A DNA stretch of 64,000 nucleotides from Hyalella azteca. Taxonomy: Eukaryota; Arthropoda; Malacostraca; Amphipoda; Hyalellidae. The first letter of the stretch is position 1. Each line of letters opens with the position of its first letter. The notes under the pieces are model-generated. The model saw only the letters and a program-made list of their open reading frames with translations, did not search any database and was not told where the DNA came from. Positions 32,856 to 45,400 of the stretch are shown one piece after another. The translations under genes were made by a program, and so were the position numbers. The stretch spans positions 124,001 to 188,000 of the forward strand of contig NW_025941306.1 of assembly GCF_000764305.2 (NCBI RefSeq), given 5' to 3'.

Positions 32856-35180
32856 GTATGTCCAGATTTTCTTTATCTTTGTCTTCTGTGTATGTAGCAA
32901 GTTTTTTGTTAACAAATATTAGTTTTAATTTTGACGTGGTGTGACTACTGACTAATCTTAAGCCTCAAAGTCATTTTTGTCAATAACTTTCAATACAAAT
33001 AATTCATTCACTCAGTACCTAATAAATTAAGAAATCTTAATTGCAACTTTCTGACCAAAGCAGCTTGTAGATTTTACATGGTGATCACAAAAATTTTTGA
33101 AATCATTGTTCTGACCATTGATTAATATTAATTATATTGTTTCATTGTTTTTACTGTTGACCAGCTTATCATATGTCCAGCACTCCAGCTATCAGTTGTT
33201 GAAAGATCAGCTGCTACTTGATAGCCAGTAGCCACAGTAGCACAAGGCAGTCCCAGACTTTAAAATATGGCATACCTAACAATAACATTGGTTAAGCCCA
33301 TATTTTGGTTAATGATAAACAGATAATAAATACTTTTTATTACATTTTATTAAGCTACAATATTCACATAATCACGGTGGCACAATCTAATTGATAACAA
33401 TGCACAATAAATGATTGACCAATCAATGAATAATATACAAATGAATATAAAATTATATTACTAATTATAAGTGACTATTAAGATTCAAATTCCTGGAAAT
33501 AAAGAAAAATTAGCATATCATGCATACAAAAAATAACATATTTTGACCTGAGTAAATGAGTAGTAAATAAAGTATATACTTAATGGTCGCATTGCAAAAA
33601 AAAAAGAATAGGTATGTACACCAGTATTGTAGAGCAAGATTTTCTCTTTTAGATGATACTATTCACAAGCAGATTTGGGCTGACTATTTTTTAGTACCGT
33701 AACTGGCTTTGAACTTTGGTAAATTTTACCATTTGTGCTGAAACTTCCAAATTTGAAGAGATCCTGCATGACAGCTATAGGGTCTGGGAGGCTGAAAATC
33801 TGGCTGTATTATGTCCAGAACAAACATAAAGCTTGTTCAAAAGTTCAATTCCATATCTTGATCTGAAAGGAAATTTTTGCAGTCTAAATACTGGTCAAAA
33901 TTTGTTGCGTCAAGTCACGACAAATTTTGAGGTACATTTGAATCAACTTGTTTGGCTGAATTTTTCATCAGTAATGTTAAAAGTAATTTTATCAAAATTG
34001 GCACAAAAGCTGTACAGGATCTCATTTTACTAGCCATTTTATAAATTAGTTTCTACTTTATTAGACCCCAAAAATGGCATTTTGTTCAATGTTGCATGCA
34101 CTTGGATTGACTACCCTTCAGAAAAGGGGGTCTAGATCAGCAACTATTGCAGCTAGAGGCCTAATATTTTGGAAAACTTAGTTTAGCACTTCACTAGTGC
34201 TACAGTTAAAATTTGAAGGAAATTTGAGACCATGATGGTGGAAAGGGTTAGACCACTTGGCATGGACCCAAGACAATGGTCTAACCCTTTCCCAAGGGTT
34301 AGACCATTGTCTGACATTGTTAGACCATGACCCATGAGACAATTCATCCAGGGGAAATCTCAGGGCTCTGAAGTGGTGGGAAAGCTATAATTGCTGGTTA
34401 AACAGTTGATATATTCTATTCCATGCCAGATCAATATAATTGTCTTGCAGGCCAATTGAAAGTCAAGATGGTTTGATGAAGAACTTCAAAAAACACCAAT
34501 AACTTGAGCTAAAAGGCCATACTTAACAGTCTGACAAGGCACTTGTGTTATTGATTGCTTGAATTTGAAATAGAATTTGCTCAAATTTTTTCCAATTACC
34601 TAGATTTGTCTTTGCAGTTTCAGCTAAAATTATATTAATCTCATTTTAATTTGCACATTCTTCATAAATATTTCATTCAGTAAGTATTCCATGTATTTCC
34701 TTTCTCTTGCAGAATTTCTCAGTTGTGTTAGAAGAAGATGGCACTCTAGTGGACGAGACTTTCTGGGAGGCAGTAGAGGCTCAGAAGCGCCTGATGGTTG
34801 TCCAAGAACATGAGTGCTGGGTGCCGGCACCAGTGCCAATCCCTAACTTCTTGAGTGGCATGCAAGACTTGCCAATTGACTCTTCAGACACTACTGATGC
34901 TGCTCCTGCTGTGGCTCATCATACTATACACATGTTCATTGAACTACAAAACAATCCTGCCGCATTAGCTCTCTTGAATCTTGATAATCTTGAGCTCATC
35001 AAAGATATTGATCTTGATGAGATACTCAACAGTGAAGGTTCTTATGGTTTGGACAAAGAATTTTGTAAGAAGATCCAAGACATGTCAATTGAGCTTTATG
35101 TTAAGCGCAGGACTGAATCACAAGCTATGGAGTACATCGAACTGCTCAAAGAATTTCAAGTGTCTGTCTCTAAGCCATGA
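32721..35180 (+). CDS. Short ICAD/DFF45-like CIDE-N protein
   Basis: Two exons, 32721-32855 and 34713-35180, join in phase 0 to give 200 residues. Residues about 9-82 form a CIDE-N domain: KPVRVWSCDRKLRYGIVADS, then FSVVLEEDGTLVDETFWEAV and RLMVVQEHECW. This matches the domain of DFF45/ICAD, DFF40/CAD, CIDE and insect Drep proteins, including the acidic E-E-D-G-T-x-V-D/E loop used in head-to-tail polymerisation. Residues about 115-195 are helical (HMFIELQNNPAALALL, NLELIKDID) and resemble the C-terminal DFF-C domain of DFF45. No CAD nuclease motif is present, so this is an inhibitor/chaperone type rather than a nuclease. It is shorter than vertebrate ICAD (about 330 residues), and no D-x-x-D caspase site is obvious between the domains. 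It is divergent to the NLR gene 13 kb away. Confidence 0.85.
34271..34312. repeat. Perfect 19-bp hairpin in the CIDE-N intron
   Basis: AGACAATGGTCTAACCCTT, loop TCCC, then the exact complement. Related words (GGGTTAGACCA, GTTAGACCATG) flank it at 34245-34330, so it arose within a small cluster of the same word. Confidence 0.92.
34713..35180 (+). CDS. CIDE-N gene exon 2
   Basis: Acceptor TTTCTCTTGCAG ends at 34712. Encodes residues 46-200, from NFSVVLEEDGT to VSVSKP, stop TGA at 35178-35180. Confidence 0.88.
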   Translation, partial: NFSVVLEEDGTLVDETFWEAVEAQKRLMVVQEHECWVPAPVPIPNFLSGMQDLPIDSSDTTDAAPAVAHHTIHMFIELQNNPAALALLNLDNLELIKDIDLDEILNSEGSYGLDKEFCKKIQDMSIELYVKRRTESQAMEYIELLKEFQVSVSKP

Positions 35181-35489
35181 CGTTCACAATTCATTGTTTT
35201 GGATTTCTGCTCAGTTGGTTGAACAACTTTGGACTCTGGATTGCCTTACATGCTCATTTTTATGAAAGTGTTGGCTTGTCTTTTATATATAAGAGGACTG
35301 AAAATTTGAAACTATGTATTTGATGTGTTTGTTTCCCATTTAATTTTATTTATTTAGCAAAAAGTACAAAATATTTTTTGATCTCTTGACTTGTAATTTT
35401 GTAATATCAATCATACCAAATAATATGTTAATATCATATAATTTATGAATAACCGTATGTTCTATCTTTCATCAAATCCATTAGAGGCA

Positions 35490-36060
35490 TTAATGTGTCC
35501 ATTACATGCATCATGCATTCATTACATGCATCATTCAACCATGAAATGTATAATGCAGCCATTAAATGCATCATGCAACCATTAGATGCATCATGCAACC
35601 ATTTAACGCATCATGTAACCATTACATGCATCATGCAACCATTAGATGCATCATTCAACCATTAAATGCGTCATGCAATCATTAGATGCACCATAAAACC
35701 ATTAGATGCATCATCCCACCATTACATGCATCAAGTGCCCATTACATGCATCATACACCCATTACATGCATCATGTACCCATTACAGCATCATGCACCCA
35801 TTACCTGCATAATGCGCCCATTCCATGCATAATGCGCCCATTACATGCATCATGCGCCTATCACATGCATCATGCACCCATTACATGCATCATGAACCCA
35901 TTACTTGCATCATGCACCCATTACATGCATCATGCGCCTATCACATGCATCATGCGCCTATCACATGCATCATGCACCCATTACATGCATCATGCGCCCA
36001 TTACATGCATCATGCACCCATTACATGCATCATGCACCCATTACATGCATCATTCACCAA
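35490..36060 (+). repeat. 20-bp satellite-like array downstream of the CIDE-N gene
   Basis: About 28 copies of TTACATGCATCATGCACCCA, degenerate at the left (to about 35700) and homogeneous on the right. Each unit contains the palindrome ATGCAT. All three plus frames read repetitive peptides; none is likely coding. Confidence 0.93.
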
Positions 36061-39000
36061 TTCATAATATACCTTTTAAGTAGTCAGAACCATTAGGCTC
36101 AGTGTCAACTAACTTCACTTCAGTTGTTGTTTTTGGCCCAAATATGTTTGTATGTTGATGTTGCTGTCGTTCATTATATGGTAATGTAACAAAAAATTCT
36201 CCGAGTTCTGAGAATGTACGTGTACTAAGCATTCATGCGAAGATCTATCAATTTTTATATTGTTAAATTTGCCAGCCTTGTGGCTGTATGTGGATGTACC
36301 TATCAATGATGAAATAATTTGACTATATATTCCACAGGGTGAATAAGACATGTTCTAAAACATCAGAAAACATGACATTTTTCATTGTAAAATTATAAAG
36401 AACAAGGCAATGGAGTTAACGAATAATTTTTGCTCATAATTAGTGTTAGGGAAAGTATAGGTAAATATGACATTTTACATGTTAGCTTATTGTGCTGCAA
36501 TGTCTATGTTGTTAAGTGATGAATGCAACATGTTCTTCGTGTGCCAAGTTCACACCTCTATTCTTATCGATGTGTATCACATTGCTTTCCGTCATTGTTT
36601 CTTACTGGTTCCATTGGCCTGATCTTTGTTCACGACTGGTTGTGATGGTTACAATAGCAAACACAGTTTGCTATTGTATGTCCCATGGCTCTTTTTTCGT
36701 TTTTGCCAGCCAATTTATTGAATATTTGTGGAGTTAAATAGCCATTCAGGCTGCCCAAACTTCCCTCTAGCAACGTTATTGATTTTAACGAACTTCTAAT
36801 GTTGGGTATGGCCTGCAATTGCTTTCTCATTTGCAATCAGCTTTGGTGGCATTTAGCATTACCTGCATCTTTTTGAAAACAATTTGGATGCTTCATTTTG
36901 AAGCATTTTGCGTGCGCGTTATTGCGCTTTATAATGTATTGATGTAGCTAGTTGTTGGTTAACAAAGTCATGCTTTCACTGTGACGCATTCTTACGTCAC
37001 CCATACTTTCTTTGCCTTGAGAAATTGTGTCATAATGTTACTCAAATAACACTATTTGAATGGTGTTACTTCATTATTTCTATGAGCATGCTTTTTACAT
37101 AAGTATTTTTTATATTTTTGGATCGCTAGACGCGCTTAAATTTACAGTTGATTCCTCTCCTGTCATTGTTTTCTTTCAAATTCTCCTGACGCTGAATTCA
37201 TGATTAGTACTTGTTATTTACAATATATTCGGCCGTTTGGATAATAGGTAGTGACTGCAACTTGCTTGGCGGCAACCTAATGCATGTACATGCTTAATTT
37301 AACCTTCAATATACGTACCATGCTGCATCTCTAAAGGCTCAGGAAGGGCTCGAAGTTTTGAGTAATTTAACATATTGATGATAATTAATCTTTTAGATTA
37401 ATTATCATCAATACCACGACATTGATAACTAAATACAACAGCGTTGCGCTGGTTTATTCGTTTTGATTTTTTAAGGAACAATATTGTACTGGAGGACAGG
37501 TTGTGGGACCTTAAGTGTATAAATGTGATTTCATATTGATTCATTGATGTATGAATTGCGCTCAAGTACAATTCAATTGTGAGATGGAATCAAAATTTGA
37601 GGTTATGAAATCATCTATAAACGAGGGAGTGATCGAATAGATCTCCAAGAATAATACTAGAAGTTCTGCAGGTTTGGAGGATGGAGTTAGTCGAGACTCC
37701 ACAGAGTCAACCAGCCCAGCATTATGTCTCCACTTCATCAATATTCGTATTCTTTAAGTATTTGAAACTTCCATATGACAATACGTATGCTTGGTCATAC
37801 GTAGTCATATACATTGTTTACAATAGGAATATCAATGAGTTAGTGGCGCAGTTTCATTCAAGAGCTCCATGGACGGTGGGTGACGTCAGCCTGTATACTC
37901 ATGGGAGTATACACCCCCCCCCCCTGCCTGGTCATTCAGCTCACGACGCGCGTTTGTGTTACTTTTCTGCTTCCTCTTTGCCTTTCACCTGCATATATTT
38001 TACCCGTCGTCAATGCTGTTCACAAATGAAGACCTGGCAGCTAGTGCTACCCTCAGTGGACCGAGTTCAGCCACGTTTCTTTTCCCTTCTGGAACTCCGT
38101 TCCCTCTGTACAAATCAAATCGTGCTGAGTTATTGACATGATTGTTAAATTAAATTGGCTATGATTGTAAATTGTGGTCATTTCCACACTATTGAGTTTC
38201 GATCATTTCAACGCCACTATTAATTTGTGCTACTGGCAAATTTTTCCCATTGCGCTGACTGCAAATTTTAAGTTATTATTCTGATGTTTGATGCTTATGC
38301 TCATTTTTTTATGCGTTAAGGCTGAAGCGATAACTTTGTGATGAATTACTGTCGTAGCATTGCTGTATACATTGCTCCAGAGATGGAGCAAGTGTCTCTA
38401 ACCGATGCACTGCCCTCAAGACAATGAACTTTTTTCCTAAAATATCTTTTATTACCCTACACTAACTTACATTGAAGGCCTTGGAACCAAAATTTCCTTT
38501 GCTTAACCGAGTTTGCAACGACTTTTGGGAAGGATAAGTAGTAGTCCTCTGTTCATGGTGGCATCAATTACTTTGATCACGTTTGTTACCATGGGAATTT
38601 CACATCCCTGTTCAGTTTTTCATCATCTATGTATTATCGGGATCCGGCACTAGAGCTCAATTACAAGATCATTTTAATTGGTGAACCTGTAATATTATAT
38701 TGCAACGCTGCGTCAAGGAACGAGAGCTTGCAAAAAATTTTTTGCACTATTAACAATCACTGCTCAATCATTTTGTGTACTGCTTGATATTCATTAAGTC
38801 GAAAGCTTAGCATGTTCTCTTACTGTTGAGAGCACATGCAAACAGAAAAGTGTGCAAGGTTAGACATTAAATAAATACTAGATTATAGGTCAATATAAAT
38901 ATCAGAATCTTGAAGCGATGACTTAAGTGAACGTGCACACAAGAGCGGGTTTAGTGAAGCAGATAACTCGCTGTACAATTAACAAAGATATACCGATTGT

Positions 39001-39185
39001 ACAGCTTTCATGTTCGCTTGTAAGCAAATTCAACATTTACAATCGCCATAATAATGACATGCTCTAGCAATAATTAGTTACTGACGTGAAGTCGTAGGCC
39101 GAGAATTCGGATTTGGTTCGCTGGTGAAAATCTGAGAGAATTCTCGCGAGGACAAGTATTTATTCACGACGGCACTATCGTATAC
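36061..39185. other. Region without recognised genes
   Basis: No exon or transposon is recognised apart from the 19-bp hairpin. A 14-base poly-C run lies near 37912. An open frame at 37681-38136 (+) has no family features. Confidence 0.55.
37373..37413. repeat. Perfect 19-bp hairpin, 3-base loop
   Basis: TATTGATGATAATTAATCT at 37373-37391, loop TTT, then the exact complement at 37395-37413. Confidence 0.92.
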
Positions 39186-39214
39186 CTGTCTCTTATACAC
39201 ATCTAGATGTGTAN
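39186..39214. other. Nextera mate-pair junction adapter and one-base gap
   Basis: CTGTCTCTTATACACATCT followed by AGATGTGTA and then N at 39214. The left contig ends in adapter and the right contig starts after the N, so linkage across this point is scaffolding only. Confidence 0.95.
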
Positions 39215-39224
39215 CACTCTCAGG

Positions 39225-39290
39225 CGTGGGTGGCAGGTGGTGCCACGTCACCCTCAGGCGTGGGTGGCAGGTGGTGCCACTTCACCCACT
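39225..39290 (-). repeat. Tandem repeat of about 34 bp at the end of the C2 gene
   Basis: CAGGCGTGGGTGGCAGGTGG plus TGCCAC(G/T)TCACC occurs about twice between the contig edge and the stop codon of the last C2 exon. Confidence 0.8.
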
Positions 39291-39424
39291 GCTGTGGGTG
39301 AGCTGATGGGTGCCGGCAGCAGGCACTTCTGTGCAGGCAGCGGCGCGTTGCCAGTGGGAGCGTCCCTGGCTGGTCGGGGCGGCGTCCCCCAGCTGGATGG
39401 TCCCCAGGATGCACCGACCTCCTC
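39282..39424 (-). CDS. C2 gene terminal exon (C2B end)
   Basis: Acceptor GACTGTGCACAG, 143 bases with stop TGA at 39282-39284. Encodes GGRCILGTIQLGDAAPTSQG, then RSHWQRAAACTEVPAAGTHQ, L-T-H-S-S-G. The spacing matches synaptotagmin C2B ends. Confidence 0.78.
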
Positions 39425-42400
39425 CTGTGCACAGTCCCTATTCTATTATTTATATTCTAGCGCGAGTAAAACACAATGTACAAGATGGCGGCGGAGGACT
39501 TTCACCTATCATCTCATTGTGACATTTTCTCACGAATAGAATTTAACATTCAGTTAAATTTATTCTTTATAAAGGTTCTTATGCTTGTTTCGTATAAATC
39601 TAGTTAGAAAATTAATGTTTCGTCACAAGAATCCGTACAGTTTACATCCGTAATATCTAAATGGTTTATCGATCTGTCTACTTCCCATAGCCATAGTACT
39701 CAAAAGAGTATTCAATCAAGAATTTGATGATAGCTAAAGAATAAATTTCAAGTTCTAAAAGTTAATTTCTAATGGCGGGAAAGAAGTGTAGAATCGACAT
39801 CAGTACTTACGCTTGACTGTCTTGAGACGAACGCTGAGCACAAGCAGCATCTGGGTCGACGAGCTCTCTTGGTCAGCCTGCTCTTGCTGACACTGTAACG
39901 TCTTTCCTTCCAAGGCCTCCGATAAACTCTTGAGCTTCTCACTCATAATGCCCTCCATGAACTCTGAAAGTGACGCCTGGTCGCATTGTTCCTTTAATCT
40001 GTCTTGGATATCGTCAGACGTTTCAACACCGGTACCACTCTGGTACTCCCGAGGTTCGTTTTCCGAATGTTGTTGTGTTGGCGAGTCTAAGTTTTTGTCC
40101 GATGTTGAAGTGGAAGCTTCCGCCGCTCCCTGTGATGCACCTGAGAGGTCAGCGCTTGGTTCGCTGCTAGAATGAGCGGCTACGTCGCCTAGTTTAGGAT
40201 CGATTTTCAACTCGAGCTCGTGAGTTAAATGGGTTCGCTGGCGGTTCAAAAGAACCGGTTGACTTCTCCGCCAGCAAATTATTTCTTTGCCCTGATAAAC
40301 GGAAGCCTTGAGATAGACCAGGCAGTTCCCTGCATGGAATAACAAAGTAGATACTTCAGTTGGGTGCTCTATGTGATGTTTTATACAGATATTTACACTA
40401 ATAAGAAAAATCACTGAAATAAGTTGAACAGAAATGCAACAATAACTATTACTAAATTTCTTGCAAAAATTGTCCCTGTAAAAGAAGTGCAGTTGATCCC
40501 AAGCTAACATGATATGACTCATTTTTTAAACTTACTGGTAATAATTATGGGCGACCTATTCCGTGAATTTCTTCAAACAATGCGCAAATCATACATTTGT
40601 CCGAAATGATTCTCAAATTGTATGTCACTTGACAGGCGTAAAAAATATTTAAATTTTCGTTTGCGGACATGACACACACGGCGGTTATACCAAGCATTGA
40701 GCGTCGAAACTGATCCATAAATCACGTTAGGTAATCCCAAAAAATGTCTTATTTTGGCTGCCCCTTCACTCGCCTATGTCGAGGTTGGCAGAACTGCGCA
40801 CGTCCTGCAGAGTGACGCTGGAGACCGTCACCTTACTGCAGTCCCTCTTCAACCCGAAGGTGATGTTGCCGTCGCAGGCGAGCTGCCCCGACAAAGCACA
40901 ACTAATTAAGATAATGAATACAAAGTAATGTATCGTGAAGAGATACATGATTCATTTCGTTTCATCAATTACAGTGAAAAACCACGTGGAGAAAAGTCTT
41001 CTGAGCACTATTTGGAAGACACCATGACCTCTTCTGAACTATTTAATTATCAATTTTGGTAGAATTGTTAGAAATTTTCACATTCCTTAGGATCTAAATT
41101 TCTTTTTCTTCATACCTATTGTTGCGTATGAATTTGCAAATAGTAATAGTTGGCAGTAAGACTTAGAGGTGAAAGCGTCTAATCAATGTTGCTCCGGTAG
41201 GAGTGTGTAAAGCCATAGGCCTACCTTCCTAATTGCTATTTATTACTTTGAGTGATCACGCTTTGCTTTTCGTTTAATTTATTTTTCTTACGTGCATGTT
41301 CGCTCTTCCTTAATTAGAAGAGGGCCGACTCCAAATCAAATCTTGGACATCGCCCTCTACTCTATATGACCACTTAAACTTTGGAGCTTTGGCTCTTTAT
41401 AAATTGTATGTTCCTTACCTAATGGAGAGGCTTAGTTCTTTCTAATAATCAACTAATATAAATTAAAGTCTGCCCTTACTTCTAATTTCATGATTTCCCT
41501 TTATATGGCCTCTTTTATTGCCTCTTAATATTACTGCTTAACTGCTTGGAGCTTGGTGGTACAAAACTTTAAGGTGGGTGTGAGGCTGTTACATTACGGT
41601 TACAATACTGAAAAAGTGAGACCAAATATTAGGCACGTTCACCTGTCACTTTTCCCCATTATTCAGCGGCTATTTTCTGTTTCATTGCCATAGAATTCCT
41701 GCATATCTGTTGCGACGCTTCGTTCGATCTTTTGGGGGACCTTCAGCGACTACAAATGTGCAATTCCGAGATGCTCCTTATTGTCAATGGTGTGTAATGT
41801 CATTGCGTCATAAGATTGAAATCATTTTTAACTACTAAAATGTTTAATATTTTTGTTATACGAGGGGCATCCGGAAAGTAGTACCTACCCGTTTGGGAAT
41901 TGAACAGAAGGAAGTGAATATTAACAAATGTAAACATGTTTATTGAAAAGAACATGTATTACACTACTTCTCTACATAATTTCCGGACAAATTTAAGCAT
42001 TTGTCGTATCTTGTCACGAGTTTTTGTATACCAGTGTCATATACACTATAAATACAGTGTTTGCTTGAGGTGCAGCTCAGTAAACCGCCTGGCATTGTAT
42101 GAAGAGGTGCGCATGTAGTCGCTCCCACCATCCTTGAGTGGAATCAAGTTCCAGAAACGTTTAGTTTCGTATCCTTGCTACATTGAGTGCCTATTGCGAT
42201 GCGGGCATGACTTTGTCGCGCTCTCCTGAACATTCAGTTATTGTCACGGAAAACTTATCTCCTCCTAGAGTTCTGAAGCTACAGCGATGAGACCTATACC
42301 ATTCGATTTGTAAAGACCATACCTATCGAGTAACGAAGCCCCTTTTTTAGATTTGTGCATAGTTTGGATTCAAAATTGGGGGAGGGGGGAAAATTTGAAG

Positions 42401-45400
42401 AAAATGAGAAGAAAACGAAAAAATGCGTGAGAAAAAAAACTAAGGCAAAAATAAAAAATCAGGCTCGATTGGTATGGTCTCACTCGATTGGTATGTTACG
42501 TTAGTAAATGTGTGAGTTTTTCTGGAGGGTATACCCCCCCTTAAGGTCGGCGAACCTTTATTATGGCATCTACCAACCTCTTATTCTGGAACTTCGTCTC
42601 GTTCTAATTTGGATGGGCGCCGGCTTCTTCAAGCTTTGTACCGATCGTCCTTGAGATCAATTCCAAAATAAATAAATATTTGAATTTGTTTCTTGTTTGT
42701 GTATCAAGTCCAACAGAATTCCTAGAAAATTTTCTTTTGACTCGTACTAATCCCAAGACGACCTGATGCTGCGGCGCAGTTTGATGTCTAAACGAAATAT
42801 CTATGCTCTGTATTTCCGATGCATTTTCTCTTCCTTCTCGTTGTTAATTTGTCAAAATGCTACAAATATTTCTTGAATTTTGTTTCAAAAAATTTAAAGC
42901 ACCTGATGCTGCGGCGTGGAGTCGCTGAGCGGCAAGATGAGGCGGTGAGTGGTAAGGTTGTGGCTTATGCGTGTGTTCAGGTGCAGGATGGGCCACAATT
43001 CTGCCAGGTTCACGGTTGCGTAACCAACCACAACACGACGGTTTTGGCCGTCAATCTAAAAGAAATAATTATTATTCCGTCAAACTGAGCAGAAGTTACA
43101 GTCGGTCGTGTGGCATTTAATCACATTTATGAGGTCTAATCTCAATTGCCCAATCTTCTACTTTCCTGAACGTTTCAAGTGAGTATATACGACTGTGATG
43201 GTGATCAAAATAATATTAAAATAAATGAAATTTTAATTTCTAGTCATAAAATTCATAACTAGTGCCGAATTCGCGATTAAGTAACGGTCTAAATCAGAAA
43301 TTTGCATACATCATGAATACTCAGCGTCTGAGCTGCGGGTGCCTGCTACACGTCACGCTACAGTCCATCACCTGACACACGGAGAGCCTGAGCTGCGGGT
43401 GACCTGCTACACGTCACGCTACAGTCCATCACCTGGCGCACGGAGAGTCTGAGCTGCGGGTGCCTGCTACACGTCACGCTACAGTCCATCACCTGGCACA
43501 CGGAGAGTCTGAGCTGCGGGTGCCTGCTACACGTCACGCTACAGTCCATCACCTGACACACGGAGAGTCTGAACTGCGGGTGCCTGCTACACGTCACGCT
43601 ACAGTCCATCACCTGACACACGGAGAGTCTGAGCGGTGTGCGGGACAGCCAGGCTGAGGGCACGCGGTGCGCCAGGGTGCAGCTGAAGTTGGGGCTCTCG
43701 GTACCTGGCACCGCAGGCGTGGTGTACCGGGTGCTGGTACCTATCAGCACCTGGCGGTACAGGCAATCTTTTTGGTCTTCATTAAATTTTACAAGTTTCA
43801 GCCTAAGCTTTGAAAACCCCCTGTTTACACGCTGTTTATCCCTCGCCCTTTCGCCCCCTCCATTAATTTATCTTCAATATAATTTTTGTGTCAACTATAA
43901 ACTAGAGCAAAAACTCCTGAGTTTTCATTTGAAATGGTATAATTCCAGCAAGATGAATTAGCAGAAAAAAAAAGTATTCATTAGTGGTTACTTAAATTGA
44001 AATAAACCCATTCAAGTTTTTAATTAATTTAGAACTTTACCTTGACGTATAGTTTGGTTTCTGGGTTGTGGAACCGGACGGGTAGACTCAATGCCGAGAT
44101 GACGGTCACGACAAGCTGCTGCTGCACTGCTTGGTATTTCAGTTCCACTTCCACGGCTCCTAAACTTCCTACATTTGGTTCTTGAACTTTCTTCTCGCTG
44201 ACCTCCATCTCTGGAGGAAGGGTGGAACTTTCAGATTCTTTGATTAACCCTTCGGCCCCAAGGGGTTTCGAAGTTGGTCTGTTTTCCTCCTTTCCTGTAG
44301 TGACCATAGAAATTGTTTTCCTTGGCTCAGCACTTAGACCCGTGGCAATGCCCAAATTTTGTATTAAATCAGATTCTGGAGCGCTGCTCACCATCTGTTC
44401 CTTGACTCGTCGTGAGTGAGAACTGCTTCGACTCCTGCTACGACTTCTACTGCTGCCATTGGTGCTTGTCAACAGTGGCATTTGTTCGATTTTGAACCCT
44501 GTACTTAAAGTCATGTTCGTGTTTTGATCAGCTCCATACCGAGATACTTTCGCCCTACTGGCTAGTATCGGCGACTGATTGTCCCATTTGGCAGACTCTC
44601 TACCATATTTATTCGCCTGTGAGGGCACAGTTTTCTCGTGCACACTTTTCCTGCGACAGATCGCGTGTTTTGTCTTGTTGACGTTCACATCGAGCTCGTC
44701 CAGCGCAGGGTTCAGGACTTTGGGGCTGCTGTAGCCCAAACTAGACACGAGTAGCCGCCTTCCTTCGACAACGCATGGGTCCCTGGACGTACTGCTGCTG
44801 GCTGCCTTGATGCTCGACAGGCTGCTGTCGCTGTCGATATTAGAGTCTCTGGGGCGTGACGGCAACTGGCGTGTCCGCGCCCGTCCTGGCTTCGGTGCTT
44901 GTCCGTTTACACTATGAAAAGAAAGTGCACTAAATAATGAATTTAACCTAATTTGAGAGTAAAAATAGGTGAAATACATCTTCCTTTGGCTGAACAATTG
45001 ATACAGTTGAAGGACTCACCTGGTTTGGGACCTGCAAGTAAAGGAGTCTGGTCCCATAGACCCCTCAGGGTCCATTGACCTGCTGTTGGACCGCCTACAC
45101 GTGGACGTAAAGCTGGCCATGTGTTCCCTATGAAGAGGGGGACATATGGATTCAATGCATTTGTCATCTCATGTATAAATTATGATGTAAATACTAGTAA
45201 ATATTAGAGAAACTGACGAATGCACAAATATATGAAGGGATAAGTAACGGCACCCACCGGTGGGTGGGAGAGGCGACGGAGTACATGGTCGCGTACTTGG
45301 GGGGCAAGTCGTAGGGCGGCGGGAAGACCATGGCGCGAAAAGGGTCTGAACGGTCTGTAACATCACCATTTGGCCATCAAAGATTGTCTAGGGATCATTT

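Noticed and set aside
35706..36096. Frames of 63-125 codons with HASCTHYMHHAPI repeats
   Set aside because: All three frames give similar repeats from a 20-bp unit, and there are no splice or start features.
39241..39330. Frame reading WVKWHHLPP near the end of the C2 gene, resembling the synaptotagmin W-H-x-L end
   Set aside because: It is in a different frame from CILGTIQLG. The in-frame end HWQRAA...AGTHQL has the exact spacing expected, so the WHHL match is coincidental.
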